From Hyphomicrobium sp. ghe19 (GTDB lineage Bacteria > Pseudomonadota > Alphaproteobacteria > Rhizobiales > Hyphomicrobiaceae), in NCBI RefSeq assembly GCF_902712875.1, contig NZ_LR743509.1, positions 930,001 through 994,000 on the forward strand: a stretch of DNA of 64,000 nucleotides, in the 5' to 3' direction. Position 1 is the first letter of the stretch. The number at the start of each line of letters is the position of its first letter. The translations under genes were made by a program, and so were the position numbers. This document shows positions 53,955 through 64,000 of this stretch, piece after piece. Below the pieces are notes generated by a model. The model made no database searches and was not told where the DNA came from. It was given only the letters and a program-made list of their open reading frames with translations.

Positions 53955-54737
53955 TTATTCGTCGTCGCTGTCGTCCTCGGAGGCAGCCGCGGCGGCCGGG
54001 GTGCTCTGGGTTTCCATCCGCTCGAGTTCGCGCTGGCGCTGGCGCTCCCGCTCGCGTTCGCGCTCGCGTTCCTTGTTGCGTTCGCGATCCTGCTCGAACT
54101 GGATCATCCGGTCATCGAGATAGCTGCCGACGATGTTGCCGAGTTCTTCGGTCTTGTTCTCGAAGAAGTGGTTGGCGCCGGGCACGACCTCATGCGTGAT
54201 CTTGATGCCCTTTTGCACCTTAACCTTTGCGGCCATTTCGGCGACCGACGCCGTCGGGACGACGCGATCGATGTCGCCATTGATGATCAGGCCCGAAGAG
54301 GGGCAGGGCGCGAGGAAGGAGAAGTCATAGAGATTGGACGGCGGGGCGACGCAGATGAAGCCATCGACCTCGGGGCGCCGCATCAGCAGCTGCATGGCAA
54401 TCCACGTTCCGAACGACACGCCGGCGATCCAGCACGTCTTGGCGTCGGGCTTGACCTGCTGGAGCCAGTCGAGAGCGGATGCCGCATCGGCAAGCTCACC
54501 CGGGCCGCCATCCCAGACGCCCTGGCTGCGACCTACGCCGCGGAAATTGAACCGCAGCACGGAAAATCCACGTGCGGCAAAGGTGTGGTAGAGCGAATAG
54601 ACGACCTGATTGTTCATCGTGCCCCCGAATTGGGGATGGGGATGCAAAATCAGCGCGATCGGGCTGTCGCCGTTGCTTTCGTGATGGTACCGGGCTTCCA
54701 GGCGTCCGCCTGGGCCATTGATAATAAGTTCGGGCAT
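53955..54737 (-). CDS. alpha/beta hydrolase with charged coiled-coil tail
   Basis: 260 residues. The core matches bacterial alpha/beta hydrolases of the 'HPHPQFGGTMNNQVV' type: nucleophile elbow 'IAGVSFGTWIA' (G-x-S-x-G), Asp loop 'INGDIDRVVP' and catalytic His in 'VPGANHFFENK'. Substrate unknown. From about residue 215 the chain becomes a repeated Arg/Glu tract ('RERNKERERERERERQRQRE') and then an acidic end (EDDSDDE), outside the family's normal limit. The tract is encoded by short CGC/CTC repeats, so length variation is likely. Confidence 0.85.
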   Translation of the reverse strand: MPELIINGPGGRLEARYHHESNGDSPIALILHPHPQFGGTMNNQVVYSLYHTFAARGFSVLRFNFRGVGRSQGVWDGGPGELADAASALDWLQQVKPDAKTCWIAGVSFGTWIAMQLLMRRPEVDGFICVAPPSNLYDFSFLAPCPSSGLIINGDIDRVVPTASVAEMAAKVKVQKGIKITHEVVPGANHFFENKTEELGNIVGSYLDDRMIQFEQDRERNKERERERERERQRQRELERMETQSTPAAAAASEDDSDDE

Positions 54738-54864
54738 TGGAGATTACTCGGTTTTTTCGGGTGATTGGGTTCTGATTGGGTTCAGGCGATTGGCTTCACA
54801 GCGACTGGGGAAGCCAATGGATGGCCTCCGGGCGATCAAATCCTTGTGGGTCGAATCTCAATCC

Positions 54865-54893
54865 TTGACTCCGGCGCTCAGGATTTCCATAAC
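54865..54893 (+). promoter_or_regulatory. predicted sigma-70 promoter of the suf operon
   Basis: TTGACT (54865-54870) and CATAAC (54888-54893) are separated by 17 bases, a good housekeeping promoter by spacing. Transcription would start near 54900, about 140 bases before the fusion gene's GTG. Confidence 0.5.
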
Positions 54894-54910
54894 TTTAGAA
54901 CAGTTCGAAA
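54894..54910. promoter_or_regulatory. Irr-box (ICE)-like inverted repeat at the suf promoter
   Basis: TTTAGAA-CAG-TTCGAAA has one mismatch to a perfect 7+3+7 inverted repeat and resembles the rhizobial iron control element TTTAGAA-N3-TTCTAAA bound by Irr. It covers the predicted transcription start. Iron- or heme-responsive control of suf is known in Rhizobiales, so the site is plausible. Confidence 0.45.
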
Positions 54911-55038
54911 TACTGGGTCCTGGCTCGTTTACAAAAGGCATTGGATCAGGGCGGCTCTCTTAGCACAGTCCGGGGTGCCGGACGCAAGGTTTGGATTCCG
55001 TCGCCACTTGGGGCGGCGATAGTCCGGAGATTAGAAAC

Positions 55039-56610
55039 GTGGAATTGACGACCAAAGGCCGCTACGCGGTCATGGCCATGGCCGATCTCGCCGGGCATGC
55101 CGATGAAGGCGCCATAGCGCTATCGGTCGTCGCAGAGCGGCAGAGCCTGCCGCTTGCGTATCTCGAGCAACTTTTCGTGCCACTTCGCCGCGCCGGCCTC
55201 GTCGAAAGCGCCCGCGGCCGGTCCGGCGGTTACCGGCTTTCCAAGCCTGCCGCGGATATCTCCATTGCTGCGGTCATGGATGCGGTCGAGGAAGACACAC
55301 GGTTCACCCGGTGCTCGCATAACGATCCGCGCTGTTCTACCGCGACACCTTGTGTCACGCATTGGCTTTGGAGCGCGCTGAGTGAGTCGACGGAGCAGTT
55401 CCTGTCCTCCGTCAATCTCGCCGACGTCATTACGGGCGGGCGATATTCGTCGCGGCCGATATTCGCGGCCGCTGCCGCGCGGCCGGCGGGAAAACGAACA
55501 TACCTCGATTACAATGCCACGGCGCCGCTTCGGCCGGAGGCAAAGGCTGCGATGATCGCGGCGCTCGACGTCGTCGGCAATTCTTCATCGGTTCATGCGG
55601 AAGGACGTCGCGCTCGCGCGGTCGTCGAGGGCGCGCGCGAAAGCGTCGCGCGTCTGATCGGCGCTAAGCCGTCCGAGATTGTTTTCACGAGCGGTGCGAC
55701 CGAAGCCAACAACTGGGCAATCGGGCAGCCGTGGGCGTCGATTTTGACGAGCGGCGTCGAGCACGATTCCGTTCTCGCGCCGGTCCGTTCTGCGCACTGC
55801 GAAATCATCATGATGCCGGTCGACCGGAACGGTGTGGTGAGCGTCAAAGACGTCACCGAGCAGGTATTACCGCGGGGCTTTGCGGGTCCGTCGCTTCTCG
55901 CACTCCAGCTTGCCAACAATGAAACCGGCGTCGTTCAGCCTGTCGCGGAAATGACCGAGCTGGCGCGATCGCATGGGCTCAGTGTGCACACGGATGCTGT
56001 GCAGGCGGCCGGCCGGATGGCGATCGATTTCGCCGCACTCGGTGTCGATACGCTGGCGCTTTCCGCGCACAAATTGGGCGGGCCTAAAGGTATTGGCGCC
56101 CTGGTCATTCGCGACCATATAGATCTTGTCCCCTTACTTCGGGGCGGCGGGCAGGAACGGCGGCGGCGGGCGGGTACAGAGAACGTCGCGGCCATCGCCG
56201 GATTTGGCGCAGCGGCAGAAGCCGCGCTTCGCGACTTGCAGGCTGCGGAGGCCATCCGAGCCTTGCGGGATGGACTCGAGGCCGACGTAAAGCGTATCAG
56301 TCCCGATGTCGTGATCATCGGCGAAGGCGCAGAGCGCCTCGGAAATACGACGGCACTGGCGCTTCCGGGGAAGCTCGCCGAGACGCTGGTCATCAGGTTG
56401 GATCTCGCCGGAATCGCTGTAAGCGCCGGATCGGCTTGCTCGTCCGGCAAAGTCGGCGCGAGCCACGTTCTCGAAGCGATGGGCCTCGGTCACGACATTG
56501 CCGCTGGCACTATCCGCATCAGTCTCGGACCGGCGACGACGAAGGACGATATCGCGGCATTTCTGGCTGCATGGACGACGATCGCAGGGGCGCCGGCGCT
56601 CGCTGCGTAA
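55039..56610 (+). CDS. IscR-like Rrf2 regulator fused to cysteine desulfurase
   Basis: 523 residues from a GTG (VELTTKGRYAVMAM) with GGAG upstream. Residues 1-140 are an Rrf2 winged helix with 'LSVVAERQSLPLAYLEQLF' and 'LVESARGRSGGYRLSKPA'. The cluster ligands are C92, C99, C105 and H108 ('RCSHNDPRCSTATPCVTHW'), matching IscR C92/C98/C104/H107. A short Ala-rich linker (about 141-152) leads into an IscS/NifS-type desulfurase: 'YLDYNATAPLRPEA', PLP Lys345 in 'LSAHKLGGPKGIG' and active-site Cys467 in 'SAGSACSSGKVGAS'. There is no stop, internal start or ribosome binding site between the halves. It heads the suf operon, 53 bp before sufB. Confidence 0.9.
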   Translation: MELTTKGRYAVMAMADLAGHADEGAIALSVVAERQSLPLAYLEQLFVPLRRAGLVESARGRSGGYRLSKPAADISIAAVMDAVEEDTRFTRCSHNDPRCSTATPCVTHWLWSALSESTEQFLSSVNLADVITGGRYSSRPIFAAAAARPAGKRTYLDYNATAPLRPEAKAAMIAALDVVGNSSSVHAEGRRARAVVEGARESVARLIGAKPSEIVFTSGATEANNWAIGQPWASILTSGVEHDSVLAPVRSAHCEIIMMPVDRNGVVSVKDVTEQVLPRGFAGPSLLALQLANNETGVVQPVAEMTELARSHGLSVHTDAVQAAGRMAIDFAALGVDTLALSAHKLGGPKGIGALVIRDHIDLVPLLRGGGQERRRRAGTENVAAIAGFGAAAEAALRDLQAAEAIRALRDGLEADVKRISPDVVIIGEGAERLGNTTALALPGKLAETLVIRLDLAGIAVSAGSACSSGKVGASHVLEAMGLGHDIAAGTIRISLGPATTKDDIAAFLAAWTTIAGAPALAA

Positions 56611-56663
56611 CGACATTTAGTTGAAGGGCCGCCGGTTGGCGGCGTTGAAAGAGAGACGAAGAA

Positions 56664-58133
<1,470 letters not shown>

Positions 58134-58249
58134 CCGGAACGCTGGCTCATAATTTGGGAACGTTGCCACTGGCTCCGTTGCCGGAGCCGGCGGTCGCTTG
58201 CCTGCATCAATTCGACGAGTTTCCGGGACGCGAAGGCGGGGAGGGTTTC

Positions 58250-58657
58250 CTATTTGTTGGCCTGCCGCACGTTCGCGAGGTGCTGTCGTCCTTCTTCGCT
58301 GTTCACGACATAAGCCGAGGTAAAGTTATTGTTCGTCATAACCACGTAGACGGGGGCAGCGGCAGCGGCGACGCTCATTCCAGCGTCGCTCGAAATTCCG
58401 TAGTCGCTTTTTCCAGCGAGCTTGACCCGAACGTTGTGATTGCCGGCGCCTACGTTGGTGCGGAGCGCGTCGCAGATTTTCAGGTTTCCAACGAGCTTGC
58501 CGTTGACGAAAACGGGACTAGACGAGCCAAAGGGGTCGGTTTTCCAGCCGGTCAAGATTTGGATCGGTGCGCATCGGGAGATGATGTAAAGCTCGCCAGC
58601 TTGGGCGGAGTGGGTGATCATCGTTGCAAGGCCCAGGACGGCGAAAGTGATTTTCAT
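58250..58657 (-). CDS. secreted protein of unknown function, antisense within suf locus
   Basis: 135 residues with a signal peptide (ITFAVLGLATMITHSAQAGE). The mature part includes 'YIISRCAPIQILTGWK', 'VFVNGKLVGNLKICDALRT' and 'GNHNVRVKL', a beta-rich pattern with a Cys pair, similar in outline to small DUF2846-like periplasmic proteins, although I cannot assign it. It is transcribed against sufB and sufC and occupies the gap between them, an unusual insertion in this operon. Confidence 0.6.
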   Translation of the reverse strand: MKITFAVLGLATMITHSAQAGELYIISRCAPIQILTGWKTDPFGSSSPVFVNGKLVGNLKICDALRTNVGAGNHNVRVKLAGKSDYGISSDAGMSVAAAAAPVYVVMTNNNFTSAYVVNSEEGRQHLANVRQANK

Positions 58658-58863
58658 TCTTGTGTCGCTCCCTTTGGTTCGGCTTCAATTCTCGCGGGCG
58701 GCTACCCGGAGCGTGGTTCGAATTCTTTCCCTCGATACCGGGCACAGTGCTGCATGGTCCCGTTTTTTCCGTCAACGTCCGAAAATCGATTGCCCGTAGG
58801 GCTGTGGTCGGTGGGAAACAGCGAACGGGACAGCGGCCAGGGTGAGAACGTCGAGGTGAGGCT

Positions 58864-59145
58864 ATGACCGACTATTGGTTCAAGCCGAAGAGCTACGGCT
58901 ACGGCGCGACGCCGATCAATTGGAAGGGCTGGGCTTCGACAGCGGTTTTGGTGTTGGCGCTGTTCGCGGTTCTCCGGCTTTTCGTTTTGCCGGTTCCCGG
59001 CGGTGCTCCGTATTCGCTTTTGGAAGCCGGTTTAGGTTTGGCGCTCGCGTTCGCCGTCATCGTCCTCTTTTCGTTGTTTGCGAGATCGAAGACGAACGGG
59101 GAGTGGGGTTGGCGCTGGGGTAAGAATTCAAACGGAAGTTTATAG
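58864..59145 (+). CDS. small membrane protein between sufB and sufC
   Basis: 93 residues, preceded by GAGGTGAGG. '[20 protein letters not shown]' at the N-terminus is followed by two membrane segments, '[20 protein letters not shown]' and '[20 protein letters not shown]', and a 'WGWRWG' end. Proteins with this N-terminal motif occur widely in Hyphomicrobiales and are unnamed. It ends 14 bp before sufC and is likely co-transcribed with it; no link to Fe-S assembly is visible in the sequence. Confidence 0.7.
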   Translation: MTDYWFKPKSYGYGATPINWKGWASTAVLVLALFAVLRLFVLPVPGGAPYSLLEAGLGLALAFAVIVLFSLFARSKTNGEWGWRWGKNSNGSL

Positions 59146-59159
59146 GAACGGTTGCTGAG

Positions 59160-59915
59160 ATGCTTGAGATCAAAAACCTGCACGTAAAGCTCGCGGATGA
59201 GGATCGCATGATCCTCAAGGGGCTTTCGCTGACGGTGCCGAAGGGTGAAGTGCACGCCATCATGGGGCCGAATGGTTCCGGCAAGTCGACGCTCGCGTAT
59301 GTGCTCGCGGGGCGCGACGGTTATGAAGTCACTGACGGCGACATCCTGTGGAATGGCGAGTCCATCCTCGACATGGAGCCGGACGAACGCGCCGCAAAGG
59401 GCGTGTTCCTTGCGTTCCAATATCCGATGGAAATTCCGGGTGTGGCCGGTCTGACGTTTCTCCGCACGGCGCTCAACTCCGTTCGCAAGAAGCGCGGCGA
59501 AGCCGAGCTGACGACGCCTGCCTTCCTGAAGCTTGCGAAGGAGAAGGGCGAGAAGCTCAATATCGACATCGATATGTTGAAGCGTCCGGTCAACGTCGGG
59601 TTCTCGGGCGGCGAAAAGAAGCGCTCGGAAATCCTGCAGATGGGACTTCTGGAGCCGACTTTGTGCGTGCTCGACGAAACGGATTCAGGGCTCGACATCG
59701 ATGCGCTGCGGATCGTCTCGGAAGGCGTCAACGCGCTTCGTTCGCCCGATCGTGCGTTCCTCGTGATCACGCACTATCAGCGGCTCTTGAATTACATCGT
59801 GCCGGACAAGGTGCACGTGCTCGCGGACGGGCGCATCCAGAAGACGGGCGGCAAGGAACTTGCGCTCGAACTCGAGAAATCCGGCTACGCAGAATATTCG
59901 CATAAGGCAGCCTGA
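59160..59915 (+). CDS. sufC: Fe-S cluster assembly ATPase SufC
   Basis: 251 residues. Walker A is '[18 protein letters not shown]', the ABC signature '[16 protein letters not shown]', Walker B '[15 protein letters not shown]' and the H-loop '[12 protein letters not shown]'. It powers the SufBCD scaffold. One base separates its stop from the sufD start. Confidence 0.98.
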   Translation: MLEIKNLHVKLADEDRMILKGLSLTVPKGEVHAIMGPNGSGKSTLAYVLAGRDGYEVTDGDILWNGESILDMEPDERAAKGVFLAFQYPMEIPGVAGLTFLRTALNSVRKKRGEAELTTPAFLKLAKEKGEKLNIDIDMLKRPVNVGFSGGEKKRSEILQMGLLEPTLCVLDETDSGLDIDALRIVSEGVNALRSPDRAFLVITHYQRLLNYIVPDKVHVLADGRIQKTGGKELALELEKSGYAEYSHKAA

Positions 59916-59916
59916 A

Positions 59917-61254
59917 ATGAACGTAGCAGTCATGAAGACCAAGGCGGAGCAGGCCATCTCGGAGAGCTTCGAGGCGGCCGCTGCGAAGCTTCCGGGCAGC
60001 GCGGCGGTGAAGGCGCGCCGTGCGGACGCAATCGGCACGTTCGGCGGTCTCGGGCTTCCGCACCGGCGGATCGAAGAGTGGAAATACACGGATCTGCGCG
60101 CCAACCTGAAAGAGGTGCTGCCTGCCGCCGTCGAGGATAAGACTCCGCTGAGCATCGGCGAACTCATCGTTGCGCTCGGGCCGTTGGCTCACGTCGACGC
60201 GCATCGCATCGTGTTCGTGAACGGCCACCATCGTGCAGACCTCAGCGATATCGCGGATGCCAAGGGATTGGCGATCTCGACCATCGGGAAGGCGCTTCAG
60301 TCGGCGTCAGAAGAGGCGGTTGTCAGCCTGGCTTCGACGCCGGAGGGCGGAGACGCCATCGAGGCGCTCAACACGGCTTTCATGACCGACGGCGCCATCG
60401 TGGACGTCGCCAAGGGCGCGTCGGTCGCCAAGCCGCTGCTGATCGTTTTCGTTCGTGCGGGCTCTGAGGCGAACGCCGTTACCGTCCGGAATTTGATCAC
60501 GGTCGGCGAAGGCGCCAGCGCGACCATCGTCGAAGCAAATGTCGTGCTGCCGGGAGCTGTTCGTGACGCGCATCTCAACGCCCTCGCGGAAGTGTCGGTC
60601 GGGAAGGGCGCGACGCTCAATCACGTCAGGTCAGCGGTCGATGAAGGCAAGTCGCTGCATCTTTCGAATTGCGAGGTAACGCTCGCAGCCGATGCAACCT
60701 ATCGCGGCTTCCAATTTTCGTCGAACCTCGGCTTTGCACGGCATGGCGCCAACATTCGCTTCAACGGCGAAGGCGGCAAGCTCGATCTTTCGGGTGCGTA
60801 TCTGGCGCGGCATTCCGAGCACGTCGACAACACGCTCGTCGTCGATCATGCGGTGCCGCGTTGTGAAAGCCGGGAGCTGTTCAAGGGCGTTCTCGACGGT
60901 CACGGCCGCGGTGTGTTCCAAGGCAAGGTGATCGTTCGGCCCGACGCGCAGAAGACGGACGGCAAGCAGATGTCGCAAGCTTTGATGCTGTCCGAAGACT
61001 CGGAGTTCGATTCAAAGCCCGAACTCGAAATTTACGCCGACGATGTCGTTTGCGGTCATGGTACGACGAGTGCGGAACTCGATTCCGATCTTCTCTTCTA
61101 CTGCCGCTCGCGGGGAATTCCTGAGAAGGAAGCCCGCGCGCTGATGATCGAATCCTTCATTGGTGAGGCGCTCGACAAGGTCGAGCACGAGGGGCTCAGA
61201 GAGGCGCTTGCATCGTATGCGATGCAGTGGCTCGGCCGCTCGCCACGCGGATAG
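59917..61254 (+). CDS. sufD: Fe-S cluster assembly protein SufD
   Basis: 445 residues. 'LGLPHRRIEEWKYTDLRANL' is the N-terminal SufD signature. The beta-helix core includes 'LRHVRSAVDEG'-type segments ('LNHVRSAVDEGKSLHLSNCE') and the C-terminal family motif 'DVVCGHGTTSAELDSDLLFY' followed by 'CRSRGIPEKEARALMIESF'. It is the partner of SufB in the scaffold and needed for iron entry. ATG at 59917 lies two bases after sufC. Confidence 0.96.
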   Translation: MNVAVMKTKAEQAISESFEAAAAKLPGSAAVKARRADAIGTFGGLGLPHRRIEEWKYTDLRANLKEVLPAAVEDKTPLSIGELIVALGPLAHVDAHRIVFVNGHHRADLSDIADAKGLAISTIGKALQSASEEAVVSLASTPEGGDAIEALNTAFMTDGAIVDVAKGASVAKPLLIVFVRAGSEANAVTVRNLITVGEGASATIVEANVVLPGAVRDAHLNALAEVSVGKGATLNHVRSAVDEGKSLHLSNCEVTLAADATYRGFQFSSNLGFARHGANIRFNGEGGKLDLSGAYLARHSEHVDNTLVVDHAVPRCESRELFKGVLDGHGRGVFQGKVIVRPDAQKTDGKQMSQALMLSEDSEFDSKPELEIYADDVVCGHGTTSAELDSDLLFYCRSRGIPEKEARALMIESFIGEALDKVEHEGLREALASYAMQWLGRSPRG

Positions 61255-61258
61255 GCAT

Positions 61259-62542
<1,284 letters not shown>

Positions 62543-62553
62543 GGAGCTTCCGC

Positions 62554-63048
62554 ATGGACGGGAAGCAGATTGAAGACCGGGCAGCCGTGAAGCATGCGGT
62601 TGAAGCGCTCGACGCGCCGCCGACGTCGCCTCCGGATGGTGGCGGCGCTCTGGACCCCGTGCCGGAAATTGCGACGTCGGATGAGCAAAAGACGACCGAT
62701 CAAGAGGCGACGGCTGCGGCGACCGCGCTGCCGCCGGAAGAGGTCGAGCGGCTGACGAACGACATCGTCGCCGCACTGAAGACCGTTTACGATCCCGAGA
62801 TTCCTGCCGACATCTACGAGCTGGGGTTGATCTACAAGGTCGAGATCGACGACGATCGCAATGTTGCGATCAACATGACCTTAACGGCTCCCGGATGCCC
62901 GGTTGCCGGCGAAATGCCGATTTGGGTTGAAAATGCCGTCAACGCGGTCCCGGGCGTCGCGCAGACGAAAGTCGCCATCGTGTTCGATCCGCCTTGGGAT
63001 CAGAGCCGGATGTCGGATGAAGCGCGACTCGCTGTCGGCATGTTTTGA
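62554..63048 (+). CDS. sufT: SUF system DUF59 protein (SufT-like)
   Basis: 164 residues. About 60 disordered residues precede a DUF59/MIP18-like domain: 'VYDPEIPADIYELGLIYKVE', 'NINMTLTAPGCPVAGEMPIW' and 'VAIVFDPPWDQSRMSDEARL'. The Cys in 'APGCP' is conserved in the family, which helps mature Fe-S proteins. The gene begins 11 bp after sufS, as usual in this operon. The N-terminal extension is longer than the minimal SufT. Confidence 0.9.
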   Translation: MDGKQIEDRAAVKHAVEALDAPPTSPPDGGGALDPVPEIATSDEQKTTDQEATAAATALPPEEVERLTNDIVAALKTVYDPEIPADIYELGLIYKVEIDDDRNVAINMTLTAPGCPVAGEMPIWVENAVNAVPGVAQTKVAIVFDPPWDQSRMSDEARLAVGMF

Positions 63049-63123
63049 GGACGACCTCGCATTTGAGCGCCGAATTCCTATATCATGTGGCTGTAGCCAC
63101 GACTCGCACATACGGAGGCCCGC

Positions 63124-63510
63124 GTGCCCTCGCTTAGAATGATGCCAAAAGTTATGACCCTGACCGACGCCGCCGCGGCGCGCGTTTCCGCGCTCATTGC
63201 GCAGAAGCCCGGCGTCAAAGCCCTCAAGATCGGGGTGAAGAAGGGCGGCTGTGCGGGCATGGAATACACCATGACGTGGGCTGAAGAGATCGGGAAGTTC
63301 GATGAGATCATCGAGGAAAAGGGCGCTGTCGTCTTGATCGATCCGGCGGCGATGATGTATCTGCTCGGCACCGAGATGGACTACAAGACCGATAAGCTTT
63401 CTTCGCAGTTCGTGTTCAATAACCCGAACCAGAAGAGCGCGTGCGGTTGCGGCGAGAGCGTCAATCTTGAACCTGCAACGCCCGCTGGATTTGCTCCCCC
63501 CGCAGCTTAA
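63124..63510 (+). CDS. sufA: A-type Fe-S carrier (SufA/HesB/IscA family)
   Basis: 128 residues from GTG; an ATG five codons later is possible. 'MTLTDAAAARVSALI' opens the HesB fold. The three cluster cysteines are in 'KKGGCAGMEYTM' and 'KSACGCGESV'. It carries clusters from the SufBCD scaffold to target proteins. A 75-bp gap separates it from the DUF59 gene. Confidence 0.94.
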   Translation: MPSLRMMPKVMTLTDAAAARVSALIAQKPGVKALKIGVKKGGCAGMEYTMTWAEEIGKFDEIIEEKGAVVLIDPAAMMYLLGTEMDYKTDKLSSQFVFNNPNQKSACGCGESVNLEPATPAGFAPPAA

Positions 63511-63542
63511 TGAGAACGCGGGTGCGGGCATGACGGTCGATC

Positions 63543-63959
63543 ATGTCCGCCAATGACGAAATTCTCGAAATTCTGAAGGATGCGCTGAGCCGTGCGGGCT
63601 CGGTTCGCGGGCGGTGCATGTTTGGCGGCGTCGGCGTTTATCTGGACGGCATCTTCTTCGCGATCATCGACGACGGTGCGATCTATCTCAAGACGTCGGA
63701 CGAGACACGGCCGAGGTTCGCGGCCGAAGGCTCGCGCGCGTTCTCGTACATGACGAAGAACGGCCGCGCGGAACTGCATTCCTATTGGCTACTTCCCGAT
63801 CGACTCCTCGACGATGCGGAGGAGTTACGAGACTGGGCATCCGGGTCGGTCGCGGCGGCGAAGCATGCGGCTTCGCAGCCAAAGCGCAAAGTTACGCCGG
63901 CACGCGCCGTGAAGGCGAGGCCGGCGAAACGAATTGCGAAGCCGAAGAATAAACGCTGA
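63543..63959 (+). CDS. TfoX N-terminal domain protein
   Basis: 138 residues. 'GRCMFGGVGVYLDGIFFAII', 'AIYLKTSDETRPRFAAEG' and 'ELHSYWLLPDRLLDDAEELR' match the TfoX/Sxy N-terminal domain; the C-terminal TfoX domain is absent. A basic Lys/Arg/Ala/Pro tail (about 110-138) follows and could bind nucleic acid. Despite the name, stand-alone TfoX-N proteins in alphaproteobacteria have no shown role in competence. The final 41 bases of the window hold nothing I can name. Confidence 0.85.
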   Translation: MSANDEILEILKDALSRAGSVRGRCMFGGVGVYLDGIFFAIIDDGAIYLKTSDETRPRFAAEGSRAFSYMTKNGRAELHSYWLLPDRLLDDAEELRDWASGSVAAAKHAASQPKRKVTPARAVKARPAKRIAKPKNKR

Positions 63960-64000
63960 ACGTTAGCTTCAGCCGCGTCCCGGGACTTTCATCGGACGCG

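Noticed and set aside
55420..55510. Possible sequencing error joining two genes (iscR-like and iscS-like)
   Set aside because: The linker codes smoothly without a start codon or ribosome binding site for the second half, so no single missed stop or indel is needed to explain it. It remains worth resequencing.

Overview
The window looks like chromosome from an alphaproteobacterium of the order Hyphomicrobiales, most likely a Hyphomicrobium-like organism. This is inferred from high GC coding sequence (estimated by eye), the families present (DUF1217, usg, DUF1285 next to moxR, TIGR02300, bactofilins, two RlpA-like proteins) and the make-up of the suf locus. There is no rRNA, recognisable tRNA, IS element, prophage or CRISPR array.

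Layout. 0-9.4 kb: a protein made of DUF1217 repeats, an acetyltransferase, a NUDIX protein divergent from a metallophosphoesterase, a patatin-like lipase, a DUF2380/DUF3280-like secreted protein, an XRE-type regulator, an LprI-like protein and two RlpA-like proteins. 10-16 kb: a CorA-type transporter, a bactofilin, small secreted proteins, a polysaccharide deacetylase, a 25-codon ORF with an extreme Shine-Dalgarno sequence and its own terminator, a two-gene membrane operon and a broken outer-membrane protein gene. 16-21 kb: thiC under a TPP riboswitch, a cluster of palindromic repeats, a phospholipase C-like/DUF4332 fusion and a dehydrogenase. 21-29 kb: a five-gene MoxR/DUF58/BatA-DUF4159/glutamine-amidotransferase-like cluster with divergent DUF1285.

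29-37.5 kb is the accessory-looking part. It holds an orphan 480-residue protein whose N-terminus has the Thr1/Asp17/Lys pattern of proteasome-type Ntn hydrolases, a ChaB-like gene whose stop codon lies in a dispersed repeat, about 1.1 kb of repeat-rich non-coding DNA, an MFS transporter, small secreted proteins, a sulfatase and an arsenate reductase that appears to start at CTG.

37.4-54.7 kb is ordinary core and envelope sequence: DUF930, TIGR02300, an HWE/HisKA_2-type histidine kinase, usg, MarC, a lipoprotein, an SbcD/SbcC-like pair, a second bactofilin, a Bcp-type peroxiredoxin, a very large AsmA/YhdP-like protein, tyrS, anmK and an alpha/beta hydrolase.

54.8-63.5 kb is the Fe-S cluster assembly locus. 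Its first gene is an in-frame fusion of an IscR-like Rrf2 regulator, with the [2Fe-2S] ligand pattern intact, to a complete cysteine desulfurase. sufB, sufC, sufD, sufS, a DUF59 (SufT-like) gene and an A-type carrier follow. An antisense secreted-protein gene and a small membrane-protein gene interrupt the run between sufB and sufC. A good promoter candidate with an Irr-box-like inverted repeat at the predicted start site lies upstream. A TfoX-N gene closes the window.

The strongest candidates for something new are the regulator-desulfurase fusion, the proteasome-fold orphan, a family of five two-stem hairpins with compensatory arm changes, and the 25-codon ORF.
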